A stretch of 5,217 nucleotides of DNA from Chlamydiota bacterium. GTDB taxonomy: Bacteria; Chlamydiota; Chlamydiia; Chlamydiales; SM23-39. Shown piece after piece: positions 1 through 5,217 of the stretch. The DNA is taken from NCBI GenBank assembly GCA_027459365.1, contig DAIDIM010000014.1, forward strand, positions 1-5,217, read 5' to 3'. The position numbers and the translations under genes are program-made. The notes below the pieces were generated by a model that was given only the letters and a program-made list of their open reading frames with translations, had not been told where the DNA came from and did no database searches. Positions within the stretch are counted from its first letter, which is position 1; each line of letters starts with the position of its first letter.

Positions 1-651
1 GTGATTTCAGATGTGTTCAAGCAGCCAAATTGTCCTTTTGTAGGGGTTTTGAGTGGCCCGAGTCACGCAGAAGAGGTGATTGAAAACAAGCCAACTTCTG
101 TTGTCTGTTCTGCATATGATCCAAAGATCACAAAACTAATCTGCGATCTTTTTACAACCCCTACTTTCCGTATTTATCCAAACGACGATATCCTTGGTGT
201 CTGTTTTGGCGCCGCAATGAAAAATATCATCGCGATTGCTTGTGGCATTTCTGATGGCTTAACCGAGAGTGCGAATGCCAAGGCCGCTTTGATGACGCGT
301 GGTCTTCACGAAATGCGCAAGCTTTGTGTTGTGAAAAATGCAAAATCAGAGACGCTCAATGGTCTTTCGGGGATGGGGGATCTATGTGTTACATGCATGT
401 CTACTTTAAGCCGAAATTATCGCTTTGGCAAATACATTGCAGAGGGAGATACTCCCGAGCATGCACGCCAGAAAGTTGGAATGGCAGTTGAGGGTATCTA
501 TACTTGTTTTTCAGCTTTTGAACTTGGCCAAAAATATCACATTCCCATCCCTGTTACAGAAGCAACTTACGCCATCATCTTTAAAGGACTTGATCCAAAA
601 GTAGCAGTGAAGGCTCTTCTCACGCGTGTAGTAAAAGACGAACATCTTTAA
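1..651 (+). CDS. gpsA: Glycerol-3-phosphate dehydrogenase [NAD(P)+], C-terminal part (5'-truncated by window edge)
   Basis: Cytosolic enzyme that reduces dihydroxyacetone phosphate to sn-glycerol 3-phosphate, the backbone of phospholipids. The 216 visible codons cover the end of the Rossmann half and the whole helical C-terminal domain. Numbering from the first base of the window, LSGPSHAEEV is at 17-26, the catalytic-lysine motif GAAMKN at 70-75 (K74), NAKAALMTRGLHEM at 92-105, GLSGMGDL at 121-128 and SRNYRFG at 137-143, with E164 of the VEG motif. The family is about 330 residues long and starts with a GxGxxG nucleotide loop, which is missing here, so roughly 115 N-terminal residues lie outside the window. 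The GTG at base 1 is almost certainly an internal valine codon, not a start. From memory, TPTFRIYPN, IAIACGISDG and TRGLHEMRK resemble chlamydial GpsA closely. The stop codon shares its last base with the ATG of the next gene, suggesting an operon and coupled translation. Confidence 0.95.
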   Translation: MISDVFKQPNCPFVGVLSGPSHAEEVIENKPTSVVCSAYDPKITKLICDLFTTPTFRIYPNDDILGVCFGAAMKNIIAIACGISDGLTESANAKAALMTRGLHEMRKLCVVKNAKSETLNGLSGMGDLCVTCMSTLSRNYRFGKYIAEGDTPEHARQKVGMAVEGIYTCFSAFELGQKYHIPIPVTEATYAIIFKGLDPKVAVKALLTRVVKDEHL

Positions 652-1421
652 TGAGAGTAGCGATGCAAGATAAGATCACTTTACCTCCCATTGTTTGGGA
701 TCGAAATAAGTATGAGGCCGGATATGTTGTGGGGATTTCTGGATCCCGGATGTATCAAGGAGCGCCAAAACTCGCGGGTCTTGCCGCATTGAGATCAGGT
801 GCCGGAATTGTAAGGATTTTTTCTTTGGATTATATTGGGGATAGTCCATACTCGTTGATTTGTGAAAAATGGAGTGTAAAGAGCTTTTCAAAAGAACTTA
901 AGAGGGCAAGCTCATTATTTATTGGCCCTGGAATTGGGAAATCCTTTCCAATGATTAAAAAATTAAAAGATTGCAAATGTCCGCTAGTTGTCGATGCCGA
1001 TGCGATTCAAAAGGGGGTGAGCTATCCTGCAAATGCAATTCTTACGCCGCATCAAGGAGAAGCACGCCGTTTATTAGGAGAGGGCGATTTAAGAAATCTT
1101 TGTCAAAAATGGGTGAATAAGACTCAATGCATCCTTGTTTTGAAAGGGGCTCCAACTTGGGTTTTTTCGGAACAACAAACGCCAATACTCATTCCTCCAG
1201 GAGATCCTGGAATGGCAAAGGCTGGGACAGGAGATGTTTTAACAGGAATGATCGCGGCTTTGCTTGCGCAAAAGATGCAACCAATGGATGCTGCAATTTT
1301 AGGCTGCACGCTACATGCTGAGGCAGGAAAGATGGCGGCAAAAGAGAAAACCTCTTATTGCATGATCGCAGAAGATCTCATCGCTTGTTTACCCTGTGCT
1401 GTGATGAAGTACAGACATTGA
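651..1421 (+). CDS. nnrD: ADP/ATP-dependent NAD(P)H-hydrate dehydratase (YjeF C-terminal/ribokinase-like domain)
   Basis: A metabolite-repair enzyme of the cytosol that dehydrates S-NAD(P)HX back to NAD(P)H at the expense of ADP or ATP. The 256-residue product shows the single ribokinase-like domain in order: GISGSRMYQGAPKLAGLAAL at 28-47, then RSGAGIV at 48-54, GPGIG at 92-96, LVVDADAIQ at 112-120, LTPHQGEARRLL at 131-142, LKGAPTW at 164-170, and the nucleotide/catalytic loop GDPGMAKAGTGDVLTG at 184-199 with the expected catalytic aspartate D195. It lacks the N-terminal epimerase domain that is fused to it in E. coli Nnr, so an NnrE partner would have to be elsewhere. The domain is a little short (often about 275-285 residues). 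Two starts are possible: ATG at 651, overlapping the gpsA stop as TAATG, or ATG at 663, preceded by GAGAG; I cannot decide between them. The 3' end overlaps the opposing epimerase gene by 33 bases. The family call is firm. Confidence 0.9.
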   Translation: MRVAMQDKITLPPIVWDRNKYEAGYVVGISGSRMYQGAPKLAGLAALRSGAGIVRIFSLDYIGDSPYSLICEKWSVKSFSKELKRASSLFIGPGIGKSFPMIKKLKDCKCPLVVDADAIQKGVSYPANAILTPHQGEARRLLGEGDLRNLCQKWVNKTQCILVLKGAPTWVFSEQQTPILIPPGDPGMAKAGTGDVLTGMIAALLAQKMQPMDAAILGCTLHAEAGKMAAKEKTSYCMIAEDLIACLPCAVMKYRH

Positions 1422-2375
1422 ATGATACGATTTGAACCAATCAATGAATCGCAAGATCCCTTCTTCCAGAGGAACAGAAGGGTGAAAGTTGAGCATCCGT
1501 GAACTTTTTTCGATATCTGCATAGGTTTCTGTCACTTCACCAGGTTGCATAGGGAACATGTCTTTAATCGCTTTTTTTCCGAGAGCATTTTCCAGTAGCT
1601 CAATGAGATAAAGCAAATTGATCGGTCTGTGATTGCCGAGATTGAAAATTTCATAAGATGCACCAAGATCGATCGCTGCGGCCGTCCCTTCGGTAATATC
1701 ATCGATGTAGGTGAAATCTCTTCGCATAAGACCATGATTAAAGACTTGGATTGGCTCGCCCTCGCAAATTTGTCGTGTAAAACGGTAGTAGGCCATATCG
1801 GGTCTTCCCCAAGGGCCATAGACAGTAAAATAGCGAAGAGCTGTTACATGAAGTCCATAGAGATGATGATAAGAATGGGCAAGAATTTCATTGGCTTTTT
1901 TTGTCGCTCCATAAAGATTGGTGGGGAGATCGGTTCGATCATCTTCCTTAAATGGAATTTTTTGATTGAGGCCATACACAGAAGAGGAGGATGCGTAGAT
2001 CAGTTTTAGATGTGGAAAATAGCGACATGCTTCCAATATAGAGACAAATCCCTCAAGATTTGCTGAGACATACTCATCAGGTTCAACTAACGAATGACGG
2101 ACGCCCGCTTGAGCCGCGAGGTGAGCGACATGCGTAATTCCGTAACGCAACATCACCAGTTTTAGGAAGTTTTTTTCGCAAATGTTTGTATGGAGAACTT
2201 CGATTCCGATCTTTTGAAGATGGGCTGCTCGATCTTTTTTTAACAGGGGATCGTAATAGGTATTAAAATTATCGACTCCAACAACAAAATCTCCACGTCC
2301 CTTAAGATGCATCGCAAGATGAAAACCGATGAATCCCGCTGCTCCAGTAATTAAAATGCGTTTCATGACCTCCAT
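1389..2375 (-). CDS. UDP-glucuronate 4-epimerase (NAD-dependent extended SDR, CapI/GAE type)
   Basis: Likely interconverts UDP-glucuronate and UDP-galacturonate through a 4-keto intermediate using tightly bound NAD+, supplying uronic acid for surface polysaccharide or LPS. The 328-residue product has the Rossmann loop GAAGFIG at 11-17, the adenine-ribose acidic residue in GVDNFNTYYD at 33-42, AAQAGVRHSL at 87-96, the serine of SSSVYG at 130-135, the catalytic pair in YGATKK (Y155 and K159), RYFTVYGPWGRPDM at 181-194 and RRDFTYIDD at 218-226. The NFNTYYDPLLK stretch and YGPWGRPDMA are typical of the uronate epimerases rather than GalE, though substrate specificity is inferred. Length is normal for the family. 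Two starts compete: ATG at 2375 (MEVMKRILITG) and ATG at 2366 (MKRILITG), which has GGAGG only two bases before it, too close to be ideal. It is transcribed away from the UDP-glucuronate decarboxylase gene and ends inside nnrD. Confidence 0.88.
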   Translation of the reverse strand: MEVMKRILITGAAGFIGFHLAMHLKGRGDFVVGVDNFNTYYDPLLKKDRAAHLQKIGIEVLHTNICEKNFLKLVMLRYGITHVAHLAAQAGVRHSLVEPDEYVSANLEGFVSILEACRYFPHLKLIYASSSSVYGLNQKIPFKEDDRTDLPTNLYGATKKANEILAHSYHHLYGLHVTALRYFTVYGPWGRPDMAYYRFTRQICEGEPIQVFNHGLMRRDFTYIDDITEGTAAAIDLGASYEIFNLGNHRPINLLYLIELLENALGKKAIKDMFPMQPGEVTETYADIEKSSRMLNFHPSVPLEEGILRFIDWFKSYHSMSVLHHSTG

Positions 2376-2439
2376 ATTAGGGTTCTCGATTCTTATTTTG
2401 CAAAATATATCGTTACCTCTTAAAATTCATTTCGGATCT

Positions 2440-2597
2440 CTTGCATAACCTCGGTTCTGTCAAATTTTGGGTTCTTTTGAGCCGACTTTTCGACTTTTTT
2501 TTGAGAGGGGCAATATCAATTACGTATTGCCCCTCTCAAAAAAATTGAAAATCGGCCAAAATAATCCCAAAAGGCTACGAACCCGAGGCTACGCAAG
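2440..2597. repeat. Long imperfect palindrome, possible MITE-like element or structured leader
   Basis: The left half (2440-2515) and the reverse complement of the right half (2525-2597) can be aligned along their full length. The outer 15 bases match at 13 positions (CTTGCATAACCTCGG at 2440-2454 against CCGAGGCTACGCAAG at 2583-2597 reversed). A TTTTGGG block at 2465-2471 and a GCCGA block at 2481-2485 also match, and the centre is a perfect 20-bp stem. The arms differ by scattered substitutions and a three-base length difference. The element fills most of the 242-bp space between two divergent genes and ends 20 bases before the start codon of the right one. No target-site duplication or coding capacity is visible. 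A non-autonomous mobile element, a structured RNA leader and a DNA-binding site are all possible; I cannot choose from one copy. Confidence 0.75.
2496..2544. repeat. Perfect 20-bp inverted repeat with 9-base loop (core of the palindrome)
   Basis: Bases 2496-2515 (T7, GAGAGGGG, CAATA) are exactly complementary to 2525-2544 (TATTG, CCCCTCTC, A7), separated by the loop TCAATTACG. On either strand the 3' side of the hairpin ends in an A-tract, not a U-tract, and it lies upstream of both flanking genes, so it does not look like an intrinsic terminator. The perfect conservation of the core, compared with the diverged outer arms, suggests recent origin, homogenisation or selection on this part. Confidence 0.85.
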
Positions 2598-2617
2598 CGG
2601 TCAATTAAGATGAAAAG

Positions 2618-3586
2618 ATGAAAGATCAAAGAAAAAAAAGAATTTTAGTCACGGGAGGGGCCGGTTTTTTAGGTTCTCATCTATGCGAAAGACTTCTGGA
2701 TATGGGTCATGAAGTCCTTTGTGTCGATAATTTTTATACAGGGACAAGAGAAAATATTATCCATCTATCAAGTAACCCTTATTTTGAAATTTTGCGCCAT
2801 GATATTTGCTACCCAATCTCTGCTGAAGTGGATGAAATTTACAACTTTGCCTGTCCCGCATCGCCCCGACACTATCAAGCAGATCCGATTCAAACGATCA
2901 AAACAAGTGTGATGGGCGCGATGCATTTGCTCGAACTTGCAAAACGGTTACAGTGCAAAATTTTTCAAGCCTCTACAAGCGAAATCTACGGAGATCCACA
3001 TTTCCATCCGCAAAAAGAAAGCTATTGGGGAAATGTCAATCCGATCGGCTTTCGTTCATGCTATGACGAAGGGAAAAGATGTGCCGAAACTCTCTTTTTT
3101 GACTATAAAAGAACCCATTTAGTACCTATAAAGCTGGCTCGCATTTTTAATACTTACGGCCCTCGCATGCATCCCAATGATGGACGGGTAGTCTCGAATT
3201 TCATCGTTCAAGCACTGAGAAATCAACCCCTAACAATCTATGGAAATGGGATGCAAACAAGATCCTTTTGTTATGTGGACGATTTAATTGATGTTGTCAT
3301 CCGCTTTATGAATGCACCTGAATCAATCATAGGACCTATCAATATTGGCAATCCTTCTGAATACAAAGTAATCGATCTCGCACAAGAAATATTGCGGCTC
3401 ACAGGATCTGGTTCTCCAATCATTCACAAACCACTTCCATCGGACGATCCGAAACAGAGATGTCCAGATATTACGCAGGCTCGCACCCTTTTGGATTGGC
3501 AACCGCGAACTTCTCTCGAAGAGGGGTTAAAAGCAACAATTGCTTACTTTGATCAAGTTTTGTCTTTAGGAGTTGTTAAAAGATAG
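2618..3586 (+). CDS. uxs: UDP-glucuronate decarboxylase (UDP-xylose synthase, extended SDR)
   Basis: Decarboxylates UDP-glucuronate to UDP-xylose through a UDP-4-keto intermediate with bound NAD+, providing xylose donor for glycans. The 322-residue product shows GGAGFLGS at 13-20 (NAD loop), CVDNFYTGTRENI at 35-47, FACPASPRHYQ at 77-87, the decarboxylase signature ASTSEIYGDP at 118-127 with T120 and E122, RSCYDEGKR at 146-154 with Y149 and K153, NTYGPRMHPNDGRVVSNF at 178-195 and TRSFCYVDDL at 214-223. T120, E122, Y149 and K153 correspond to the catalytic set recalled for human UXS1. SEIYGDP, PASP and RSCYDEGKR separate this family from the epimerases. Length fits soluble bacterial UXS, with no membrane anchor. 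The start is fixed by an in-frame TAA at 2606-2608; the ribosome site (GAAAAG) is weak. It diverges from the epimerase gene, which uses the same substrate. Confidence 0.93.
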   Translation: MKDQRKKRILVTGGAGFLGSHLCERLLDMGHEVLCVDNFYTGTRENIIHLSSNPYFEILRHDICYPISAEVDEIYNFACPASPRHYQADPIQTIKTSVMGAMHLLELAKRLQCKIFQASTSEIYGDPHFHPQKESYWGNVNPIGFRSCYDEGKRCAETLFFDYKRTHLVPIKLARIFNTYGPRMHPNDGRVVSNFIVQALRNQPLTIYGNGMQTRSFCYVDDLIDVVIRFMNAPESIIGPINIGNPSEYKVIDLAQEILRLTGSGSPIIHKPLPSDDPKQRCPDITQARTLLDWQPRTSLEEGLKATIAYFDQVLSLGVVKR

Positions 3587-3624
3587 CTTCTGAGGAACTG
3601 AAAATTAATAAAATTAATTAATAA

Positions 3625-3653
3625 TTGAAGTTAATTTCTTATATTGATATGTT
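3625..3653 (+). promoter_or_regulatory. Candidate sigma-70-type promoter for the MORN gene
   Basis: TTGAAG at 3625-3630 and TATGTT at 3648-3653 are 17 bases apart, each matching four of six consensus positions, and lie 25 bases before the start codon in a strikingly AT-rich stretch (3601-3667). A second -10-like box, TATATA at 3655-3660, has no good -35 partner. In DNA this AT-rich such boxes arise by chance, so this is only a candidate. Confidence 0.3.
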
Positions 3654-3667
3654 TTATATAAAACAAT

Positions 3668-3672
3668 AGGAA
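3668..3672 (+). promoter_or_regulatory. Ribosome binding site of the MORN gene
   Basis: AGGAA lies six to seven bases before the ATG at 3678 and supports that start over the next in-frame ATG at 3690 (codon 5). It is the best-placed Shine-Dalgarno site in the window. Confidence 0.6.
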
Positions 3673-3677
3673 AAATT

Positions 3678-4820
3678 ATGGTAATTTCAATGACGAATAG
3701 CATTTCTAACAAACAAAATGAACTTCAACCTGTACGATCCCCCATTTCCCCATGGCATAAGAATCTACCTTTCCCGGTGTCTCCAATGCTCGCTCAATAT
3801 TACCACTCTTTTCCAGAAAGAACTGTCGTTCATCTGAACCCTGTTTCTATAAGTGAGATGAGTTCAATAAGAAGTTCTATTGTCGGAACTCCTATATTGG
3901 GGGACATCTTCACAAGACCTTCAAATGGTTTTGGGGTGTATCAAGACGAAAATAGCATGTATCAAGGGGAATGGCTGAATGGATTAAGGCAAGGTAGAGG
4001 ACATGCAAGGTTCCGTAATGGTTTTTATTACGATGGAGAATGGTGTAATGACAAACGAGATGGTCATGGTCGATGCGAATATCATTCGAGCATATATGAG
4101 GGCGAATGGAAAGATGACCAACATCATGGGAAAGGTACCCTTACACTTCGTGATGGGACGAAATATGATGGAGAATGGGTAAATGGCCAACTGCATGGGC
4201 AAGGAAAAGCCTTTTATCCTGATGCGGCGATATATAATGGAGAATGGGTTGGAGGATCCAGACGTGGTCAAGGAAAATACACTTTCGCTGATGGGGCGAT
4301 ATATGATGGAGATTGGGTAAATGATAAGCAGCATGGAAAAGGAAAATTTACTTTCGCTGATGGGGCGATATATGATGGAGATTGGGTAGATGGAAAAAGG
4401 CATGGTCGAGGAAAATACACTTTCTCTGGAGAGATTTATGATGGAGAATGGGCAAATGACATGCAACATGGACGAGGAAAATGCACTCTCTCTGATGGGA
4501 CGGTATATAATTGTGAATGGGGAAATGATATAATGGATGGGACAGGATCGATTATATACCCTGATCGGAGTTATTATAGAGGTGAAATGCACGATTTCAT
4601 GCGACATGGATTGGGAGAATTCAGGTCAAACGGCACTAATTACACAGGTATGTGGAAAGACGACCTAAGACACGGTAATGGTACTTACAGAGGAAATGGA
4701 TATACCTATACAGGTAATTGGCAACAAGACATGAAACATGGAGTGGGAACGTACACCGATCAAAGAGGATCTATTAAAGGTCGATGGTCAGACGATCATT
4801 TCATAGGTGCATTGTCATAA
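3678..4820 (+). CDS. MORN-repeat protein, possible host-directed effector
   Basis: A 380-residue protein with two parts. Residues 1-80 are low-complexity, rich in Ser, Asn, Gln and Pro, without a Sec signal or membrane segment. From about residue 84 to the end it is a chain of MORN repeats with the pattern Y-x-G-E/D-W-x-x-x-x-x-H-G-x-G. Twelve clear units begin at tyrosines 95, 118, 140, 163, 186, 209, 232, 254, 277, 300, 322 and 344, spaced 22 or 23 residues apart, with decayed units before Y95 (NGFGVYQDEN) and after residue 365 (IKGRW). MORN arrays form elongated beta-solenoids; eukaryotic examples (junctophilins, plant PIP5K) sit at membranes or act as scaffolds. A polar, Ser/Asn-rich N-terminus is compatible with type III secretion, but this is only an inference. 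The gene has its own candidate promoter and a good ribosome site; another gene starts 13 bases after its stop, so the two are probably co-transcribed. Its binding partner cannot be read from sequence. Confidence 0.92.
   Translation: MVISMTNSISNKQNELQPVRSPISPWHKNLPFPVSPMLAQYYHSFPERTVVHLNPVSISEMSSIRSSIVGTPILGDIFTRPSNGFGVYQDENSMYQGEWLNGLRQGRGHARFRNGFYYDGEWCNDKRDGHGRCEYHSSIYEGEWKDDQHHGKGTLTLRDGTKYDGEWVNGQLHGQGKAFYPDAAIYNGEWVGGSRRGQGKYTFADGAIYDGDWVNDKQHGKGKFTFADGAIYDGDWVDGKRHGRGKYTFSGEIYDGEWANDMQHGRGKCTLSDGTVYNCEWGNDIMDGTGSIIYPDRSYYRGEMHDFMRHGLGEFRSNGTNYTGMWKDDLRHGNGTYRGNGYTYTGNWQQDMKHGVGTYTDQRGSIKGRWSDDHFIGALS
3960..4772 (+). repeat. Tandem MORN-coding repeat array (12 units of 66 or 69 bp)
   Basis: The DNA behind residues 95-365 of the MORN protein repeats every 69 or 66 bases, each unit carrying a variant of TATGATGGAGAATGGG. 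Most units have diverged, with the closest pair in the middle (4271-4339 and 4340-4408). Every length change is a multiple of three, so the reading frame survives gain or loss of units. Confidence 0.85.
4271..4408 (+). repeat. Recent duplication of one 69-bp MORN unit
   Basis: Units 4271-4339 and 4340-4408 agree at 58 of 69 positions by hand count and share a 39-base identical block (4281-4319 and 4350-4388), coding for TFADGAIYDGDWV in both. The next unit, starting at 4409, again begins AGGAAAATACACTTTC. The other units are much less alike, so this pair looks like a young duplication or a gene-conversion tract. Confidence 0.8.
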
Positions 4821-4833
4821 AGTAAGAAAAACT

Positions 4834-5217
4834 ATGATAAATTCCGTAAATCCGAATACTTTTCAAACTTCGCAAAGTACTCTTAAGGAGAAGATCCTTT
4901 CTTGGAATGAAGGGGTCGAAGTTCCCTTTAAATTAGAAGAGAATGGAGAGAAGTCTATTTTCCCAGAAGGGATGATGTACATTATTCCTGTGCATCCATC
5001 TGTTAGTGATACGGATAGTGAAACCCGATCTAATTCATCAGAAAGGATGTACACGATTCAGCAGACATCAAACACCAAAAGCCCAATACCTGTACCTGGC
5101 TCGGTTTTTCCTGAAGCTTATAGAACATATCAAAATACGGATAGTGAAAATCGATCTCATTCCATGTACACGATTCAGCAGACATCAAACACCAAAAGCC
5201 CAATACCTGTACCTGGC
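4834..5217 (+). CDS. Unrecognised low-complexity repeat protein, 3'-truncated by window edge
   Basis: An open frame from ATG at 4834 runs 128 codons to the last base without a stop, 13 bases after the MORN gene ends; a weak purine-rich stretch (AGTAAGAAAA) precedes it. I do not recognise the family. Residues 1-20 (MINSVNPNTFQTSQSTLKEK) are rich in Ser, Thr, Asn and Gln with no Sec signal, similar in composition to the MORN protein's N-terminus. Residues 21-55 look more globular (ILSWNEGVEVPFKLEENGEK, then SIFPEGMMYIIPVHP). From residue 59 there are two copies of a module: TDSE plus a short Ser/Arg/Asn linker, then the identical 18 residues MYTIQQTSNTKSPIPVPG at 72-89 and 111-128. The in-frame repeat, absence of stops and spacing argue for a real gene. 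It may be co-transcribed with the MORN gene and may lead into its own domain beyond the window. Function unknown. Confidence 0.75.
   Translation, partial: MINSVNPNTFQTSQSTLKEKILSWNEGVEVPFKLEENGEKSIFPEGMMYIIPVHPSVSDTDSETRSNSSERMYTIQQTSNTKSPIPVPGSVFPEAYRTYQNTDSENRSHSMYTIQQTSNTKSPIPVPG
5009..5217 (+). repeat. Direct repeat with a perfect 54-bp core inside the last gene
   Basis: Bases 5047-5100 and 5164-5217 are identical over 54 positions (18 codons). Both are preceded by ATACGGATAGTGAAA (5009-5023 and 5135-5149). Between this box and the core the first copy has nine extra bases, so the two copies are offset by 126 and 117 bases, both whole numbers of codons. The second copy ends at the last base of the window, so the number of copies is unknown. 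Confidence 0.9.

Noticed and set aside
1..3. GTG at base 1 as the start codon of GpsA
   Set aside because: The protein would lack the NAD(P)-binding GxGxxG half of the enzyme; alignment with remembered full-length GpsA places this codon well inside the gene.
1629..2009. Plus-strand open frame of 126 codons
   Set aside because: It lies wholly antisense to the well-supported epimerase gene and encodes nothing recognisable.
2404..2432. Promoter for the uronate epimerase on the minus strand
   Set aside because: A TATATT box (reverse complement of 2404-2409) sits at a sensible distance from the start, but the sequence 16-19 bases upstream of it (AAATGA region) has no resemblance to a -35 box, so I do not list it.
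2496..2544. Perfect hairpin as an intrinsic terminator
   Set aside because: On both strands the hairpin is followed by an A-tract rather than a U-tract, and it lies upstream of both neighbouring genes, where no transcript is expected to end.
2545..2565. Promoter for the UDP-xylose synthase gene within the palindrome
   Set aside because: TTGAAA at 2545-2550 looks like a -35 box, but there is no -10-like hexamer 16-18 bases downstream; the only AT-rich candidate (AATAAT, 2560-2565) is nine bases away.
3587..3677. AT-rich spacer as terminator or origin-like element
   Set aside because: It contains short AT palindromes such as ATTAATTAAT, but no GC-stem with a U-tract and no repeated iteron or DnaA-like box that I can see.
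3984..4607. A 207-codon open frame on the minus strand across the MORN gene
   Set aside because: It is periodic in step with the MORN units. A repeat of whole codons without a stop in one unit keeps the opposite strand open for the entire array, so its length carries no evidence of coding. The product is a low-complexity Ile/Ser/Phe-rich string.

Overview
The window looks like an AT-rich bacterial chromosome fragment. My best guess for its source is an environmental member of the Chlamydiota (Parachlamydia/Simkania-like). This rests on the resemblance of the GpsA fragment to the chlamydial GpsA I remember (TPTFRIYPN, IAIACGISDG, TRGLHEMRK), on weak Shine-Dalgarno sites, and on a eukaryote-like MORN repeat protein. 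It is an inference, not a proof.

Layout. Positions 1-651 hold the C-terminal two thirds of glycerol-3-phosphate dehydrogenase (gpsA), cut by the left edge. A stand-alone ADP/ATP-dependent NAD(P)H-hydrate dehydratase (nnrD, 651-1421) follows on the same strand with a one-base stop/start overlap. Facing it, and overlapping its 3' end by 33 bases, is a minus-strand UDP-glucuronate 4-epimerase (1389-2375). A 242-bp spacer holding a 158-bp imperfect palindrome with a perfect 20-bp core stem (2440-2597) separates this gene from a divergent UDP-glucuronate decarboxylase (UDP-xylose synthase, 2618-3586). After a very AT-rich spacer with a candidate promoter comes a 380-residue MORN-repeat protein (3678-4820). 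Thirteen bases later a second reading frame (4834 to the right edge) starts. It encodes a low-complexity, Ser/Thr/Asn-rich protein that already contains a perfect 54-bp in-frame direct repeat and has no stop inside the window.

How the genes fit together. GpsA makes sn-glycerol 3-phosphate for phospholipids using NAD(P)H, and NnrD repairs damaged NAD(P)H, so the left pair shares a cofactor theme. The two divergent SDR enzymes would compete for one precursor, UDP-glucuronate, sending it to UDP-galacturonate or UDP-xylose for surface glycans; the UDP-glucose dehydrogenase that makes the precursor is not here. The right-hand pair looks like an accessory module of fast-evolving repeat proteins, possibly host-directed. 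The most unusual items are the large palindrome between the sugar-nucleotide genes and the incomplete repeat protein at the right edge. I found no RNA gene, CRISPR array, transposase or recognisable defence system.
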